Assembly (NCBI RefSeq): GCF_014836445.1
Contig: NZ_JACSQV010000002.1
Span: 373,247-437,246 of the forward strand
Reading direction: 5' to 3'
Length of the DNA: 64,000 nucleotides
DNA from: Cellulomonas avistercoris
Lineage (GTDB): Bacteria > Actinomycetota > Actinomycetes > Actinomycetales > Cellulomonadaceae
Both the position numbers and the translations under genes were made by a program. Shown piece after piece: positions 52,981 to 61,526 of this stretch. The notes below the pieces were generated by a model. The model was not told the origin of the DNA. It did no database searches and saw only the letters and a program-made list of their open reading frames with translations. How positions within the stretch are numbered: the stretch's first letter is position 1; each line of letters begins with the position of its first letter.

Positions 52981-53871
52981 GTGAGCACGTCCCCGACCGT
53001 CCCCGTCACGCGGGGCTCCCTCGCGGACGTCGTCGCGTTACTGAGCGGGCTCCGGCTGACCGTCCTGACGGGCGCGGGCGTCTCGACGGACTCCGGCATC
53101 CCCGACTACCGCGGGCCGGACTCGCCGCCGCGCACGCCGATGACGTTCCAGCAGTTCGTCGGCGACGAGGCGTTCCGTCGGCACTACTGGGCGCGCAACC
53201 ACGTGGGGTGGCGGCACGTGCACCGGACGGTCCCGAACGCGGGCCACCGCGCGCTGGCGGCGATGGAGCAGCGGGGGGTCGTGCTCGGGGTCATCACGCA
53301 GAACGTGGACCTGCTGCACGAGGCTGCGGGCTCGCGCCACGTCATCGACCTGCACGGGCGGTACGACCGCGTCGTGTGCCTGCGGTGCCACCGGGTCGTG
53401 CCGCGGGCCGCGTTGGCGGAGCGCCTCGAGGCGCTCAACCCGGGGTTCGTCGAGCGGGTGGGGCAGGTCGCCGACGTCGAGATCGCGCCCGACGCCGACG
53501 CGGTCGTCGAGCAGACCGCGGACTTCCGCGTGCAGTCGTGCTGGCAGCCCGACCCCGACGACCCGTCCCGCACGTGCGGCGGCATCCTCAAGCCCGACAT
53601 CGTCTACTTCGGCGAGAACGTGCCGCGCGAGCGCGTCGAGCGTGCGTACGCGATGGTCGACGCCGCCGACGCGCTGCTCGTCGCGGGCTCGTCGCTGACC
53701 GTGCACTCGGGCCGGCGGTTCGTCCGCCACGCCGCGCGCTCCGGACGGCCCGTCGTCGTCGTCAACCGCGGCGCCACGCGCGGCGACGTCTATGCGACCC
53801 TCACCCTCGACGCAGGCACGAGCGAGACCCTCACCCAGCTAGCCGACCTCCTGCCCGCCCTCCCCCACTGA
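52981..53871 (+). CDS. NAD-dependent protein deacetylase (sirtuin)
   Basis: The 296-aa protein is a true sirtuin: LTVLTGAGVSTDSGIPDYRG binds NAD, GVITQNVDLLHEAAGSRH is the TQNxD motif, DLHGRYDRVVCLRC holds the catalytic His and first zinc Cys pair, and SCWQPDPDDPSRTCGG holds the second pair; KPDIVYFGENVP and VAGSSLTVHSG follow. It removes acyl groups from lysines using NAD. It is unrelated in role to the SIR2-domain defence gene in the island and belongs to the core flank. GTG start directly after a run typical of leadered genes. Confidence 0.95.
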   Translation: MSTSPTVPVTRGSLADVVALLSGLRLTVLTGAGVSTDSGIPDYRGPDSPPRTPMTFQQFVGDEAFRRHYWARNHVGWRHVHRTVPNAGHRALAAMEQRGVVLGVITQNVDLLHEAAGSRHVIDLHGRYDRVVCLRCHRVVPRAALAERLEALNPGFVERVGQVADVEIAPDADAVVEQTADFRVQSCWQPDPDDPSRTCGGILKPDIVYFGENVPRERVERAYAMVDAADALLVAGSSLTVHSGRRFVRHAARSGRPVVVVNRGATRGDVYATLTLDAGTSETLTQLADLLPALPH

Positions 53872-53883
53872 CGCCCGCCCGAC

Positions 53884-53957
53884 GCCGAGCGCGGTAGTCG
53901 ACCGCCGAGCGCAGGTGAAACGAGTGCCGCGCTCGGTGGTGGAGTACCGCGCTCGGC
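53884..53957. repeat. nested inverted repeats of GCCGAGCGCGGTA
   Basis: Outer arms GCCGAGCGCGGTA (53884-53896) and TACCGCGCTCGGC (53945-53957) are perfect inverted copies of 13 bp. Inside them lie the inner copies GCCGAGCGCA (53904) and GCCGCGCTCGG (53926). The array sits between the convergent sirtuin and tadA genes. It can fold as a cruciform or as a double hairpin, and could be a bidirectional terminator or a member of a dispersed palindromic repeat family. Confidence 0.7.
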
Positions 53958-53967
53958 GGGGTGGGCC

Positions 53968-54438
53968 TCAGCGGTGGGGGTGGAAGAAGTCGCGCAGGAG
54001 GGTGGCCGACTCCTCGGCGCGGACGCCCGCGACGACCTCCACGCGGTGCAGGGACCGGCGGTCGCGCACGACGTCCCACTGCGAGCCGCACGCGCCGGCC
54101 TTCTCGTCCCACGCGCCGAGCACCAGGCGCGGGACGCGCGCCTGCAGCACCGCACCGGCGCACATGAGGCACGGCTCGAGGGTCACGACCAGCGTGCAGC
54201 CGTCCAGGCGCCAGGAGCCCAGCGCGCTCGCCGCGGCCCGCAGCGCCACGACCTCGGCGTGACCCGTGGGGTCGGCGTCGGCCTCGCGCACGTTGCGCCC
54301 GCGGCCGACGACGGCGCCGTCGGGGCCGAGCACCACGGCGCCCACCGGCACGTCGCCGCTGGTCAGCGCGGCACGGGCCTCGGCCAGAGCCAGCTCCATC
54401 GCCGCCTCGTCCGCAGGCGTCGCGGACGGCGACGGCAT
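53968..54438 (-). CDS. tadA: tRNA-specific adenosine deaminase
   Basis: About 156 aa. The zinc deaminase motifs are present: [20 protein letters not shown] (H-A-E with catalytic Glu) and [20 protein letters not shown] (P-C-x-x-C). [20 protein letters not shown] and [10 protein letters not shown] complete the TadA fold. It converts A34 to inosine in tRNA-Arg(ACG), the tRNA at the start of this window. The frame stays open to a GTG at 54564, but that 42-residue extension is Pro/Ala-rich and not conserved; ATG 54438 is the more likely start. Confidence 0.9.
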   Translation of the reverse strand: MPSPSATPADEAAMELALAEARAALTSGDVPVGAVVLGPDGAVVGRGRNVREADADPTGHAEVVALRAAASALGSWRLDGCTLVVTLEPCLMCAGAVLQARVPRLVLGAWDEKAGACGSQWDVVRDRRSLHRVEVVAGVRAEESATLLRDFFHPHR

Positions 54439-54659
54439 CCCGACGACGACGTGCGGGGCCTCCGCCGCGCTCGGCCCGTCGACGTCACCGGGCACGGGGG
54501 TCGCCGCAGGCAGCTCGACGTCCGTCCGCTCGTCCACGCCCGCCTCCCCCACGCCGTCCCGCACCCGCCCCCGACCCGGACGTCGCGCGCCGCACCTCGT
54601 CGCGTGCGCTCCGCACCGTCCCGGGCGGCCGGGGGCATCCTCGCACTACCCTGACGTTC

Positions 54660-55295
54660 ATGCGCCTGCACGTCGCCGACCACCCGCTCGTCGCCCACAA
54701 GCTGTCGGTCCTGCGTGACGCGGACACGGCCAGCCCCACGTTCCGCCAGCTCGTCGACGAGCTGGTGACCCTGCTCGCCTACGAGGCGACGCGGCACGTG
54801 CGCACGCGCGACGTCGAGGTGGTGACGCCCGTCGCGACGACGACCGGCGTGAAGCTCGCGAACCCCAGCCCCATCGTCGTGCCGATCCTGCGCGCGGGGC
54901 TCGGGATGCTCGAGGGCATGACGCGTCTGCTCCCGACGGCCGAGGTCGGCTTCCTCGGCCTGCAGCGCGACGAGGAGACGCTCGAGGCGATCACGTACGC
55001 CAACCGCCTGCCGGACGACCTCACGGGTCGCCAGTGCTTCCTGCTCGACCCGATGCTCGCGACGGGCAACACGCTCGTCGCGTCGATCGACTACCTGCTG
55101 CAGCGCGGCGCGCGGGACGTCACCGCGGTCTGCCTCATCGCGGCCCCCGAGGGCATCCGCGTGGTCGAGCAGTTCGTCGGGGACCGTGCGGACGTGCAGG
55201 TCGTCGTCGCGGCGGTCGACGAGCGGCTCAACGAGAAGGCGTACATCGTGCCGGGCCTGGGAGACGCGGGCGACCGCCTGTACGGCATCGTCTGA
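54660..55295 (+). CDS. upp: uracil phosphoribosyltransferase
   Basis: The 211-aa protein matches Upp along its length: [80 protein letters not shown] (PRPP-binding loop DPMLATG), and [17 protein letters not shown] at the C-terminus (uracil-binding 'PGLGDaGDR.fGt'). It salvages uracil to UMP. It is divergent from tadA; the gap contains no clear operator. Confidence 0.97.
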   Translation: MRLHVADHPLVAHKLSVLRDADTASPTFRQLVDELVTLLAYEATRHVRTRDVEVVTPVATTTGVKLANPSPIVVPILRAGLGMLEGMTRLLPTAEVGFLGLQRDEETLEAITYANRLPDDLTGRQCFLLDPMLATGNTLVASIDYLLQRGARDVTAVCLIAAPEGIRVVEQFVGDRADVQVVVAAVDERLNEKAYIVPGLGDAGDRLYGIV

Positions 55296-55316
55296 CGCGG
55301 CTGCGGCCGCCGGCCG

Positions 55317-55357
55317 GCGCTCGTGGGAGCGCGTACCGACTCGTGGGAGCGCGGTAC
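55317..55357. repeat. GCGCTC hairpin and tandem CTCGTGGGAGCGC repeats
   Basis: GCGCTC-GTGG-GAGCGC at 55317-55332 is followed by a second copy ACTCGTGGGAGCGCGGTACC. Together they are two near-identical 20-nt units in tandem. They lie after the upp stop and share the core GAGCGCGGTA with the nested repeat at 53884. The rest of the 280-nt gap (55296-55576) shows no gene. Confidence 0.55.
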
Positions 55358-55576
55358 CAAGGCCTGAGACGTCACGGGTAACTCCTTGGGGTGACAGCGC
55401 CCACCGTGCCACGATCGTCCGGTGAGTCCCGAGACGTCCCCTCTGCGCGCCGGTCACGGCCGTGTGCGCGCCTACGGGTGGCATCCGTGCTGCTGTTGGG
55501 CCTGACCCGACCCCAGCCCGTCCGTCCGCCGACCGCTGCAGGCACCGCCGCCGGTCACCCCAGTCCGGAGACTCCC

Positions 55577-55960
55577 ATGACCTCACCCGCTCGGCTGCGC
55601 GGCCGCCGCGCCGTCCCACGCCCCGTCCCGGTCGCCCCGGTGCCGCCGCACGGCCCCCGCGCAGGCTTCGTGCTCTACGTCAGCCTGCCCGACGACGTCG
55701 ACGACGAGCCCGACGGCACGGACGACCGCCCGCGCCCGACCGCGCAGCAGATCGCCGAGACCGCCGACCTCCTGCGCGAGCTCGCGCAGGAGGCGCTGCC
55801 GGGCTCGGAGACGTTCGCGGCGCTCTCGCTCGTGCCGGGGACGACCGGTGAGGTGCGTCGCTTCGGCGACCGCCTCCCCCACCTCCGGCTGCTCGACCCG
55901 GTGGACGACTCCCCGGCGGGCACCCCAGACGTCCTCAGCGGCTCGGGGGACGCCCGCTGA
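55577..55960 (+). CDS. hypothetical protein
   Basis: About 127 aa. A basic Pro-rich N-terminus (RGRRAVPRPVPVAPVPPHGP) is followed by RAGFVLYVSLPDDVDDEPDG and a clear helix (TAQQIAETADLLRELAQEAL) and then a polar tail. No family is recognised. The ATG at 55577 follows TCCGGAG, whereas the open frame upstream is Arg/Pro-rich and unlikely to be translated. It converges with the sigma-factor fusion gene. Confidence 0.6.
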   Translation: MTSPARLRGRRAVPRPVPVAPVPPHGPRAGFVLYVSLPDDVDDEPDGTDDRPRPTAQQIAETADLLRELAQEALPGSETFAALSLVPGTTGEVRRFGDRLPHLRLLDPVDDSPAGTPDVLSGSGDAR

Positions 55961-56074
55961 GGACACGCGCTGCCGAGCCGGCGCACGGGATCGGGGGACC
56001 CCGTCCGGCTCGGCAGCGCACCTTCCGGACCCGACCGCACGGCGGAAGCGCCACGGGCGGCGGCGTGGGAGGAC

Positions 56075-56110
56075 GGGTTCAGCTCACCGCGAGGGTTCAG
56101 CTCACCGCGA
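56075..56110. repeat. perfect 18-bp tandem duplication across a stop codon
   Basis: GGGTTCAGCTCACCGCGA occurs twice without gap (56075-56092 and 56093-56110). The second unit contains the stop codon of the sigma-factor fusion gene; the first holds a second in-frame TGA six codons later. Its length of 18 keeps the frame, so readthrough would add only five residues. Confidence 0.85.
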
Positions 56111-59100
56111 TGGAGAGCGGTGCCTGCGCCGTGCGCACGGTCACGACACCGATGAGGTACTGGTCGCCGGCCGTGCTGGGCGTCAGCGTCCCGACCCCCG
56201 ACGGCAGCGTGACCTCCGCGAAGCCCTTGGCGTCGACGCCGAGCGCGTTGGGGTAGGTCCAGCCGGTCGCGGTGGAGTCGAACGCGTTGTCCGCCGACCC
56301 GCCGCCCACGACGGCCGTCCCGTCCCAGCGCAGCGGCGTCAGCGGGCCGACGCCCGAGAGGGTCAGCTGGTCGCCCCGGTTGGCGCGGTCCCCGTCCCAC
56401 GCGACGACGCCGATGCGCGTGCGGGCACCGGCCTCGCCCACGAACGCGAACGCGGGGGCCGCCGCGGACGTGCCGATCCACGCGCCGCCCTGGTGCACGG
56501 TCACCGACGACGCGCCGGACGTGCCGTCGGGAGCCGGCGTCCCGTGCACGACCACGAGCGACCATCCCGCGTAGTAGCTCGGGTCCCGGTCGGTGCGGCC
56601 CTCGCTGACGGCCGCGTCGGCCAGCGCCCAGCTGCCACCGCCGCCGCGCGCCACGAGGTCCGTGACGTCCACGGCCGCCTGGTAGTACCGCCGCCCGTTG
56701 GTGTCCGAGACCTGCGTGACGGCGCCGGCGGTGACGTCGCTCCACGTCCCGTCGGGCGCCCGCAGGCGTGCGGTGTCGAGCGGCCCGCTCCAGGGGTCGT
56801 AGGTCCCCCGCACACCGGACCAGTACAGCCCCGCCCACACGACCGGCCGGCCGTCCGGCAGGTCGAGGAGCGTCTGCGAGGACACCGGCACACGAGCCCG
56901 GTCCCCGGGCGGCGGCACCTGGTCGAGGGGGCGCATGTCGAGGCCGTTGTTGTCGGTCTCGCGCTGCACGGAGGGGCACACACCGCCCCGGGCATCGGCG
57001 CACAGCAGGAGCGGCGCACCGACCTCGACCACGTCGAGGTCACCGACACCGGTCCACACGGGCGTGAGGTTCGCGGAGGGCACGACGACCTTCGTCGAGG
57101 TCGTCACCGGCTGCGCACCGGTGGCCGTCACGCGGACGTCGACGGTCCCCAGCACGGCACCCGCGGCGCGGATCCGCAGCTCGACGGGGACGACACCGCC
57201 CGCGGGCAGCTCACCGAGGGCGCAGGTCACGAACCTGCCGCTGTCGGTGCACCCGGCCGTCCTGGACCCCGCGCCGGTCCGCTCGACCGTGACGCCGGGG
57301 GGCAGCGTCACGGTGGCGAGGACGTCGGTGGCGGCCGCGGCGGGCCGGCCGTCGTCCCGCTCCCCCGCGACCCCCACGGCGAACGCGAGCGTGCCGCCGT
57401 GGTACGTGTCGACGACCGCGATGGCGTCCGTGACGGTGAGCACCGGCTCGACGGAGGTCAGCGCGACCGTGCGGGAGGCGACCGGCACGTCGGCGCCCGG
57501 GCCCGCGACGGTGACCGTGACGGCGCCGGCGGGGCCGACGGTCCCGACCGGCACCTCCACCGTCGCCGTCAGCGCGCTGCGGGCGCCCGCGACGAGGTCG
57601 GCCGTGCAGGTCCGGGTGGCGAGGTCGCCCGTGCACGTCCAGCCGTCCCCGCCGGCCGCGGCGATCGCGGCGCCGACGGGCGCCGCCAGGGTCAGCGTCG
57701 TGCCGGTCGCGGTCAGGTCACCCTCGTTGCCGACCTCGACGGCGAGCGCGGCCGGGGTGCCGGGTGCCACGTCCAGCGTCGCGGGGACCGCCGTCGTCAG
57801 GATCGCGGGGCGCACCAGGCGGTAGGCCACGTCGTAGGTCTCGACGGGCCGGTGCGCGGACGGCGTGAGCCGCACCTGCACCGAGCCGGAACCCGTGGCC
57901 GCGGCGGGCGCGGTGGTCAGCGTGAGCCCGAGCGTCGCGTGCTCGAAGGCGGCCAGCGCACCGTGCCGGCACGCGATCGACCCGTCGGCGCTGGTGCACG
58001 CCCACGGCGCGGCGCCCGTCGCGGACACGCCGGGCGGCAGCTCGACCTCGACGACCGCGGGGGCACCGGCGGTCACGGCGGTGCCACCCGCGTTGCGCAC
58101 CGGCACCTCGAGCAGGTGGCTGCGCCCCGTGACGAGCTGCACGTCGGTCGGCGGCTGCTCCCCGGAGGCCAGGCGCGCGGGTGACGGCGCGACGGCGATC
58201 CGGATCGGCGCCGGCTCCCAGCTCGCCCCGTCGCCGGAGATGCGCACCCGCACCGTCTCGTCGCCGGACGCGAGGTACGACTCGTCGACCGCGACGGTCA
58301 GCGCGAGGACCGCCTCGTGCCCGGGCGCCAGCTCCTGCAGCGTGCACGTGGCGCCGCCACCGGCCCCGTCGGTGACGCACGACCAGACCGCGTCGTCGGC
58401 GGGCGAGAACCCGAAGCCCGCGGCCGCCACCTCGCCGGTGACGAGCGTGACGCCGGCCGGCAGCGCGACGTCGGCGACCAGCGAGGCGGCCGGCAGCCCG
58501 CCGGCGTTGCCGACCGTCAGCGCGATCGCCTGCCCGGCCACCCCGGCGGTGAGGGCGATGCCGCCTCCCGGCGCGGTGACGACGACATCGGCCGGTGCCG
58601 GCGGGGGCGGGGTGGTCGGTGCCGGCGTCGGCGCGGTGGTCGGGTCGACGGTGGGGTCGGTGCCCGGCGCGCCCGGCGTACCCGGCGTGCCCGGCGCCCC
58701 CGGCACCGCAGGTCCCGCGCTCGGACCGGCGCCCGGTGCGCCGGGGGTCGCCGGCGCGCGCGTGGCGGCGGGCGTCGGGCGCGTCCGCCCCGGCCGGGCC
58801 TCGTCGACGGTCCCGGGCGCGTCGGCGGCGGCGGCTGCTGCGTCGGCGGCCGCGTCGTCCTCCTCGGGCACGGTCGTCGGGCTCGCCGACGGCGTGCGCG
58901 CCGGGGTCGCGGACGGGCCCGGGGACGCCGCGGCGGTCTCCGAGGCGCCGGACACGTCGGGTAGCGGCTCGGCGACCACGCCGTCCGGCCCGGACAGCAG
59001 CTGCACAGCCCCGACCATGGCCGCGGCGACGACCACGACCACCGCGACCGCGACCGCGACGGCGCCCGCGGAGAGACCGGCGAGCACGCCGCCGACACCC

Positions 59101-60113
59101 GTCGCGGCGCCCGCCGCCGCACCGCTGGCGGCCGCACCGCTCGCCACGGTCCCGCCCGCCACCGTCCCGCCCGCGGCGGTACCCGTACCGGCGCCCGTGC
59201 CGCCCGCGGCGCCGGCGCCACCGGACGCACCGCCGGCCCCGCCCGACGCGGCGACGCCGCCCTGGTGCGTGAGCGCGGCCGCACCGGCGGCGAGCCCGCC
59301 GCCGACCGGCAGCTCGTGGGCCAGGGCACCGAGGCCCAGCAGCCCCAGCACGAGCGGCGCGACGACGGCCCGCATGCCGTGGTTGACGTCGCCGAGCTCC
59401 AGGACGAGCGCCCGGCACTCGCCGCAGTCGTCGAGGTGCTGCTCGACCTGCCGCGTGTCCCGCGTGCCGAGCCCGCCGCGCACGTGGGAGCCGAGCTTGC
59501 CCGCGACGGCACGGCAGCCGTCGTCCAGCGGGTCCTGCAGGTGCTGCTGGAGGTAGGCCTGCCGCAGCCCCTCGCGGGCACGGTAGGCGAGCGCGGCCGT
59601 GCTGTTCGCCGTGAGCCCGACGATCGGCGCGATCTGGGCAGGCGTCAGCCCCTCGACCTCGCTGTGCCACAGGACCTCGCGCCAGCGCTCCGGCAGCGAG
59701 CGGAAGGCGCGGGCGACGACGCTGCGCTCGAACCCGGCGAGGGTCGGCGCCTCGGCCGTCTCGACCGGCGTCGAGGCGGTCTCGAGAACGGCGACGTCGT
59801 CGGTCGGCTGCGTGCGGCGCCCGGCGGTGCGGTGCACCGCGGCGACGCGGCGCACGACCGTGAAGAGGTAGGCGCGGAACGCGCTCTCGGGGCCGCCACC
59901 GCCCCGCAGCGCACGGTGGACGTTGGCGAAGGCGTCGGAGACGACGTCCTCGGCGTCGGCGGACGAGTGCGTGTACTGCCGGGCCACGACGAGCGCCGCA
60001 CCGGCGTGGCGCTCGTAGAGGCGGCCGAAGGCCGCGGCGTCACCCTCCCGGGTGGCGCGCAGGAGCGCGGCGTCATCCTCGATGACCCCGCTCTCGCTCC
60101 CGCCTGTGGCCAC
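56097..60113 (-). CDS. membrane-tethered ECF sigma factor with zinc finger and long exported region
   Basis: A single 1338-aa reading frame. Residues about 15-95 are sigma-70 region 2 (ADAEDVVSDAFANVHRAL) and 130-190 region 4 (LTPAQIAPIVGLTANSTAAL). Next comes an anti-sigma-type zinc finger (His226-x3-Cys230-x2-Cys233 in EQHLDDCGECR), a first hydrophobic stretch at 250-268, a Gly/Ala linker, and a strong membrane helix at about 345-373. About 380-510 is Pro/Ala/Thr-rich, as in cell-wall-spanning stalks. About 510-1010 holds repeated DUF11-like beta domains with paired Cys (SCVTD...CTL, CTSAD...CRH), and the end (VWAGLYWSG, YYAGWSLVVVHG) resembles DUF3344-type surface modules. The factor could be freed by proteolysis on an outside signal. 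Start GTG 60113; the frame upstream is antisense to the next gene. Confidence 0.85.
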   Translation of the reverse strand: MATGGSESGVIEDDAALLRATREGDAAAFGRLYERHAGAALVVARQYTHSSADAEDVVSDAFANVHRALRGGGGPESAFRAYLFTVVRRVAAVHRTAGRRTQPTDDVAVLETASTPVETAEAPTLAGFERSVVARAFRSLPERWREVLWHSEVEGLTPAQIAPIVGLTANSTAALAYRAREGLRQAYLQQHLQDPLDDGCRAVAGKLGSHVRGGLGTRDTRQVEQHLDDCGECRALVLELGDVNHGMRAVVAPLVLGLLGLGALAHELPVGGGLAAGAAALTHQGGVAASGGAGGASGGAGAAGGTGAGTGTAAGGTVAGGTVASGAAASGAAAGAATGVGGVLAGLSAGAVAVAVAVVVVVAAAMVGAVQLLSGPDGVVAEPLPDVSGASETAAASPGPSATPARTPSASPTTVPEEDDAAADAAAAAADAPGTVDEARPGRTRPTPAATRAPATPGAPGAGPSAGPAVPGAPGTPGTPGAPGTDPTVDPTTAPTPAPTTPPPPAPADVVVTAPGGGIALTAGVAGQAIALTVGNAGGLPAASLVADVALPAGVTLVTGEVAAAGFGFSPADDAVWSCVTDGAGGGATCTLQELAPGHEAVLALTVAVDESYLASGDETVRVRISGDGASWEPAPIRIAVAPSPARLASGEQPPTDVQLVTGRSHLLEVPVRNAGGTAVTAGAPAVVEVELPPGVSATGAAPWACTSADGSIACRHGALAAFEHATLGLTLTTAPAAATGSGSVQVRLTPSAHRPVETYDVAYRLVRPAILTTAVPATLDVAPGTPAALAVEVGNEGDLTATGTTLTLAAPVGAAIAAAGGDGWTCTGDLATRTCTADLVAGARSALTATVEVPVGTVGPAGAVTVTVAGPGADVPVASRTVALTSVEPVLTVTDAIAVVDTYHGGTLAFAVGVAGERDDGRPAAAATDVLATVTLPPGVTVERTGAGSRTAGCTDSGRFVTCALGELPAGGVVPVELRIRAAGAVLGTVDVRVTATGAQPVTTSTKVVVPSANLTPVWTGVGDLDVVEVGAPLLLCADARGGVCPSVQRETDNNGLDMRPLDQVPPPGDRARVPVSSQTLLDLPDGRPVVWAGLYWSGVRGTYDPWSGPLDTARLRAPDGTWSDVTAGAVTQVSDTNGRRYYQAAVDVTDLVARGGGGSWALADAAVSEGRTDRDPSYYAGWSLVVVHGTPAPDGTSGASSVTVHQGGAWIGTSAAAPAFAFVGEAGARTRIGVVAWDGDRANRGDQLTLSGVGPLTPLRWDGTAVVGGGSADNAFDSTATGWTYPNALGVDAKGFAEVTLPSGVGTLTPSTAGDQYLIGVVTVRTAQAPLSIAVS

Positions 60114-60432
60114 GCCGCCGTCCCCGTCAGGTCGCCGTCGGGTCGCCGACCCACGGGCGACCTCGCTGCGACAGCCTGCCATACCCGACCGATGGGATGA
60201 ACAGGACTCCGCGTACCGGTTACCCGGGCGGGTGAGGCGCTTGCGCAGGTCGTGGGGCCGGGATGACGGCCGCACGGACGGATTCACCCGGGGCCACGAG
60301 CGTGCGACGGGCGGGGCGCGCGAGTCCCGCCCGGGCACCCCGTGAGCACGGCGACCGGGTGATGTGTGGTCCGATCGGATGAAAACCCCCGTACCCGCGT
60401 CATGATCCGCGCGCCGCGCACTCCCTACCCGT
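60114..60432. other. divergent control region of the sigma fusion and the GGDEF-like gene
   Basis: This 319-nt gap holds no gene. It contains the perfect palindrome TCCGATCGGA (60370-60379) and a GTACCGGTTACC segment near 60210. Both flanking genes must be transcribed from here; an autoregulated promoter for the sigma factor would be expected, but I cannot name its -35/-10 elements. Confidence 0.45.
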
Positions 60433-61428
60433 GTGACGACCCACATCGAGAAGGACGGGCAGGCCCTCCCCGAGGGGCTGCGGGAGCGCTGGCGCGAGGA
60501 GAGCGTCGCGTCGGTCTGGCGGCGCCCGTCCGACTGGTACCACCCCGCGGTGGACGCCCTGGCCGTCGCCGTGCTCGAGGGCACCGACGCCACCGCGGCC
60601 GCGTTCGAGCTCGGTCGCGCGCGCGGCGAGCACGGCGTGGGCATCGGCGAGGCGCTCGACGACCTGGTGTGCCTGTACCGCTCGACGGGCCGCGCGATGC
60701 CCCCGCTGGACGCCGTCCGCGCGCTGAACGAGGGCTGGTCGGACGCGCAGGCGGTGCTCGTGACCACGGGCGCGTGCGTGGACGCCGAGACGGGGCTGCC
60801 GACGCAGCAGTACCTGTCGGTGCGGCTCGCGGAGGCGTACCTCGACGCCGAGCAGGAGGACGTCGACCCGGCGCTGCTGCACGGGCTGACGGTGGTCGAC
60901 GTCGCCGCCGGCCACGTCACCGGCCTCCTGCGCGCCGCACGGTCCGCCGCGGTGGGTGCGGCGCTGCGCGAGGCGTTCGGCCTCGGGCACCCGATGGCGA
61001 CGCTGGGCGGCGGCGTGTTCGTGGTCCTGACGCGCTCGGCGGACGACGTGGAGGGTCGCGTGGCCGACCTGCGCGCCGACATCATGCGCCGCTGCGAGGA
61101 CGTCGACGTGCGCGCCTCGGTCCGCCAGCCCGTCCGCGTGTGGGTCGAGCCGCTGCCCGAGACGCACGCCGAGGCGGTGCAGCGCGTGGCCCACCTGGCG
61201 CGCCCCGAGCCGTGGGAGGGCATCCCCCGCCCCGCGGGGCCCGCGGACGCGACGCTGCCGCGACCGTCCGGCGACGACGACGCAGGGCCGCCGGGACCCC
61301 TCGGCCCGACCCTGCCGCCGGGCGTCCTCGGCGCCGGGCTGTGGCCCTACGGCACGACGACGCCCGAGCAGCGGGGGCCCGGCCGACACCTCGACGACGA
61401 CCGGTTCCCCGACGACCTGCGCGACTGA
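60433..61428 (+). CDS. degenerate GGDEF-like regulator
   Basis: The 331-aa protein has an N-terminal helical region (residues 1-100; VCLYRSTGRAMPPLDAVRAL) and a central region where ACVDAETGLPTQQYLSVRLA matches the start of GGDEF domains ('D.LTGLpNR..l...L'). MATLGGGVFVVLTRSADDVE takes the place of the GGDEF strand, without the acidic residues needed for cyclase activity. The C-terminal 80 residues are Pro/Gly-rich and disordered. It is divergent from the sigma fusion and may act in the same response. Start GTG 60433. Confidence 0.65.
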   Translation: MTTHIEKDGQALPEGLRERWREESVASVWRRPSDWYHPAVDALAVAVLEGTDATAAAFELGRARGEHGVGIGEALDDLVCLYRSTGRAMPPLDAVRALNEGWSDAQAVLVTTGACVDAETGLPTQQYLSVRLAEAYLDAEQEDVDPALLHGLTVVDVAAGHVTGLLRAARSAAVGAALREAFGLGHPMATLGGGVFVVLTRSADDVEGRVADLRADIMRRCEDVDVRASVRQPVRVWVEPLPETHAEAVQRVAHLARPEPWEGIPRPAGPADATLPRPSGDDDAGPPGPLGPTLPPGVLGAGLWPYGTTTPEQRGPGRHLDDDRFPDDLRD

Positions 61429-61526
61429 CGGGCGCCGACCTCCTGACGCCGCCGCGCGCCGCTCGGCGCCCTCCGCGACCCGGGCATCCCGCGACAGAAC
61501 GGGCGAACGGGGTTACCGTCGTGGGC

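Noticed and set aside
60114..61223. A 370-residue N-terminal extension of the sigma-factor fusion
   Set aside because: The extension runs antisense through the GGDEF-like gene, is Ser/Arg/Thr-rich without structure, and a GTG start just before sigma region 2 fits the family.
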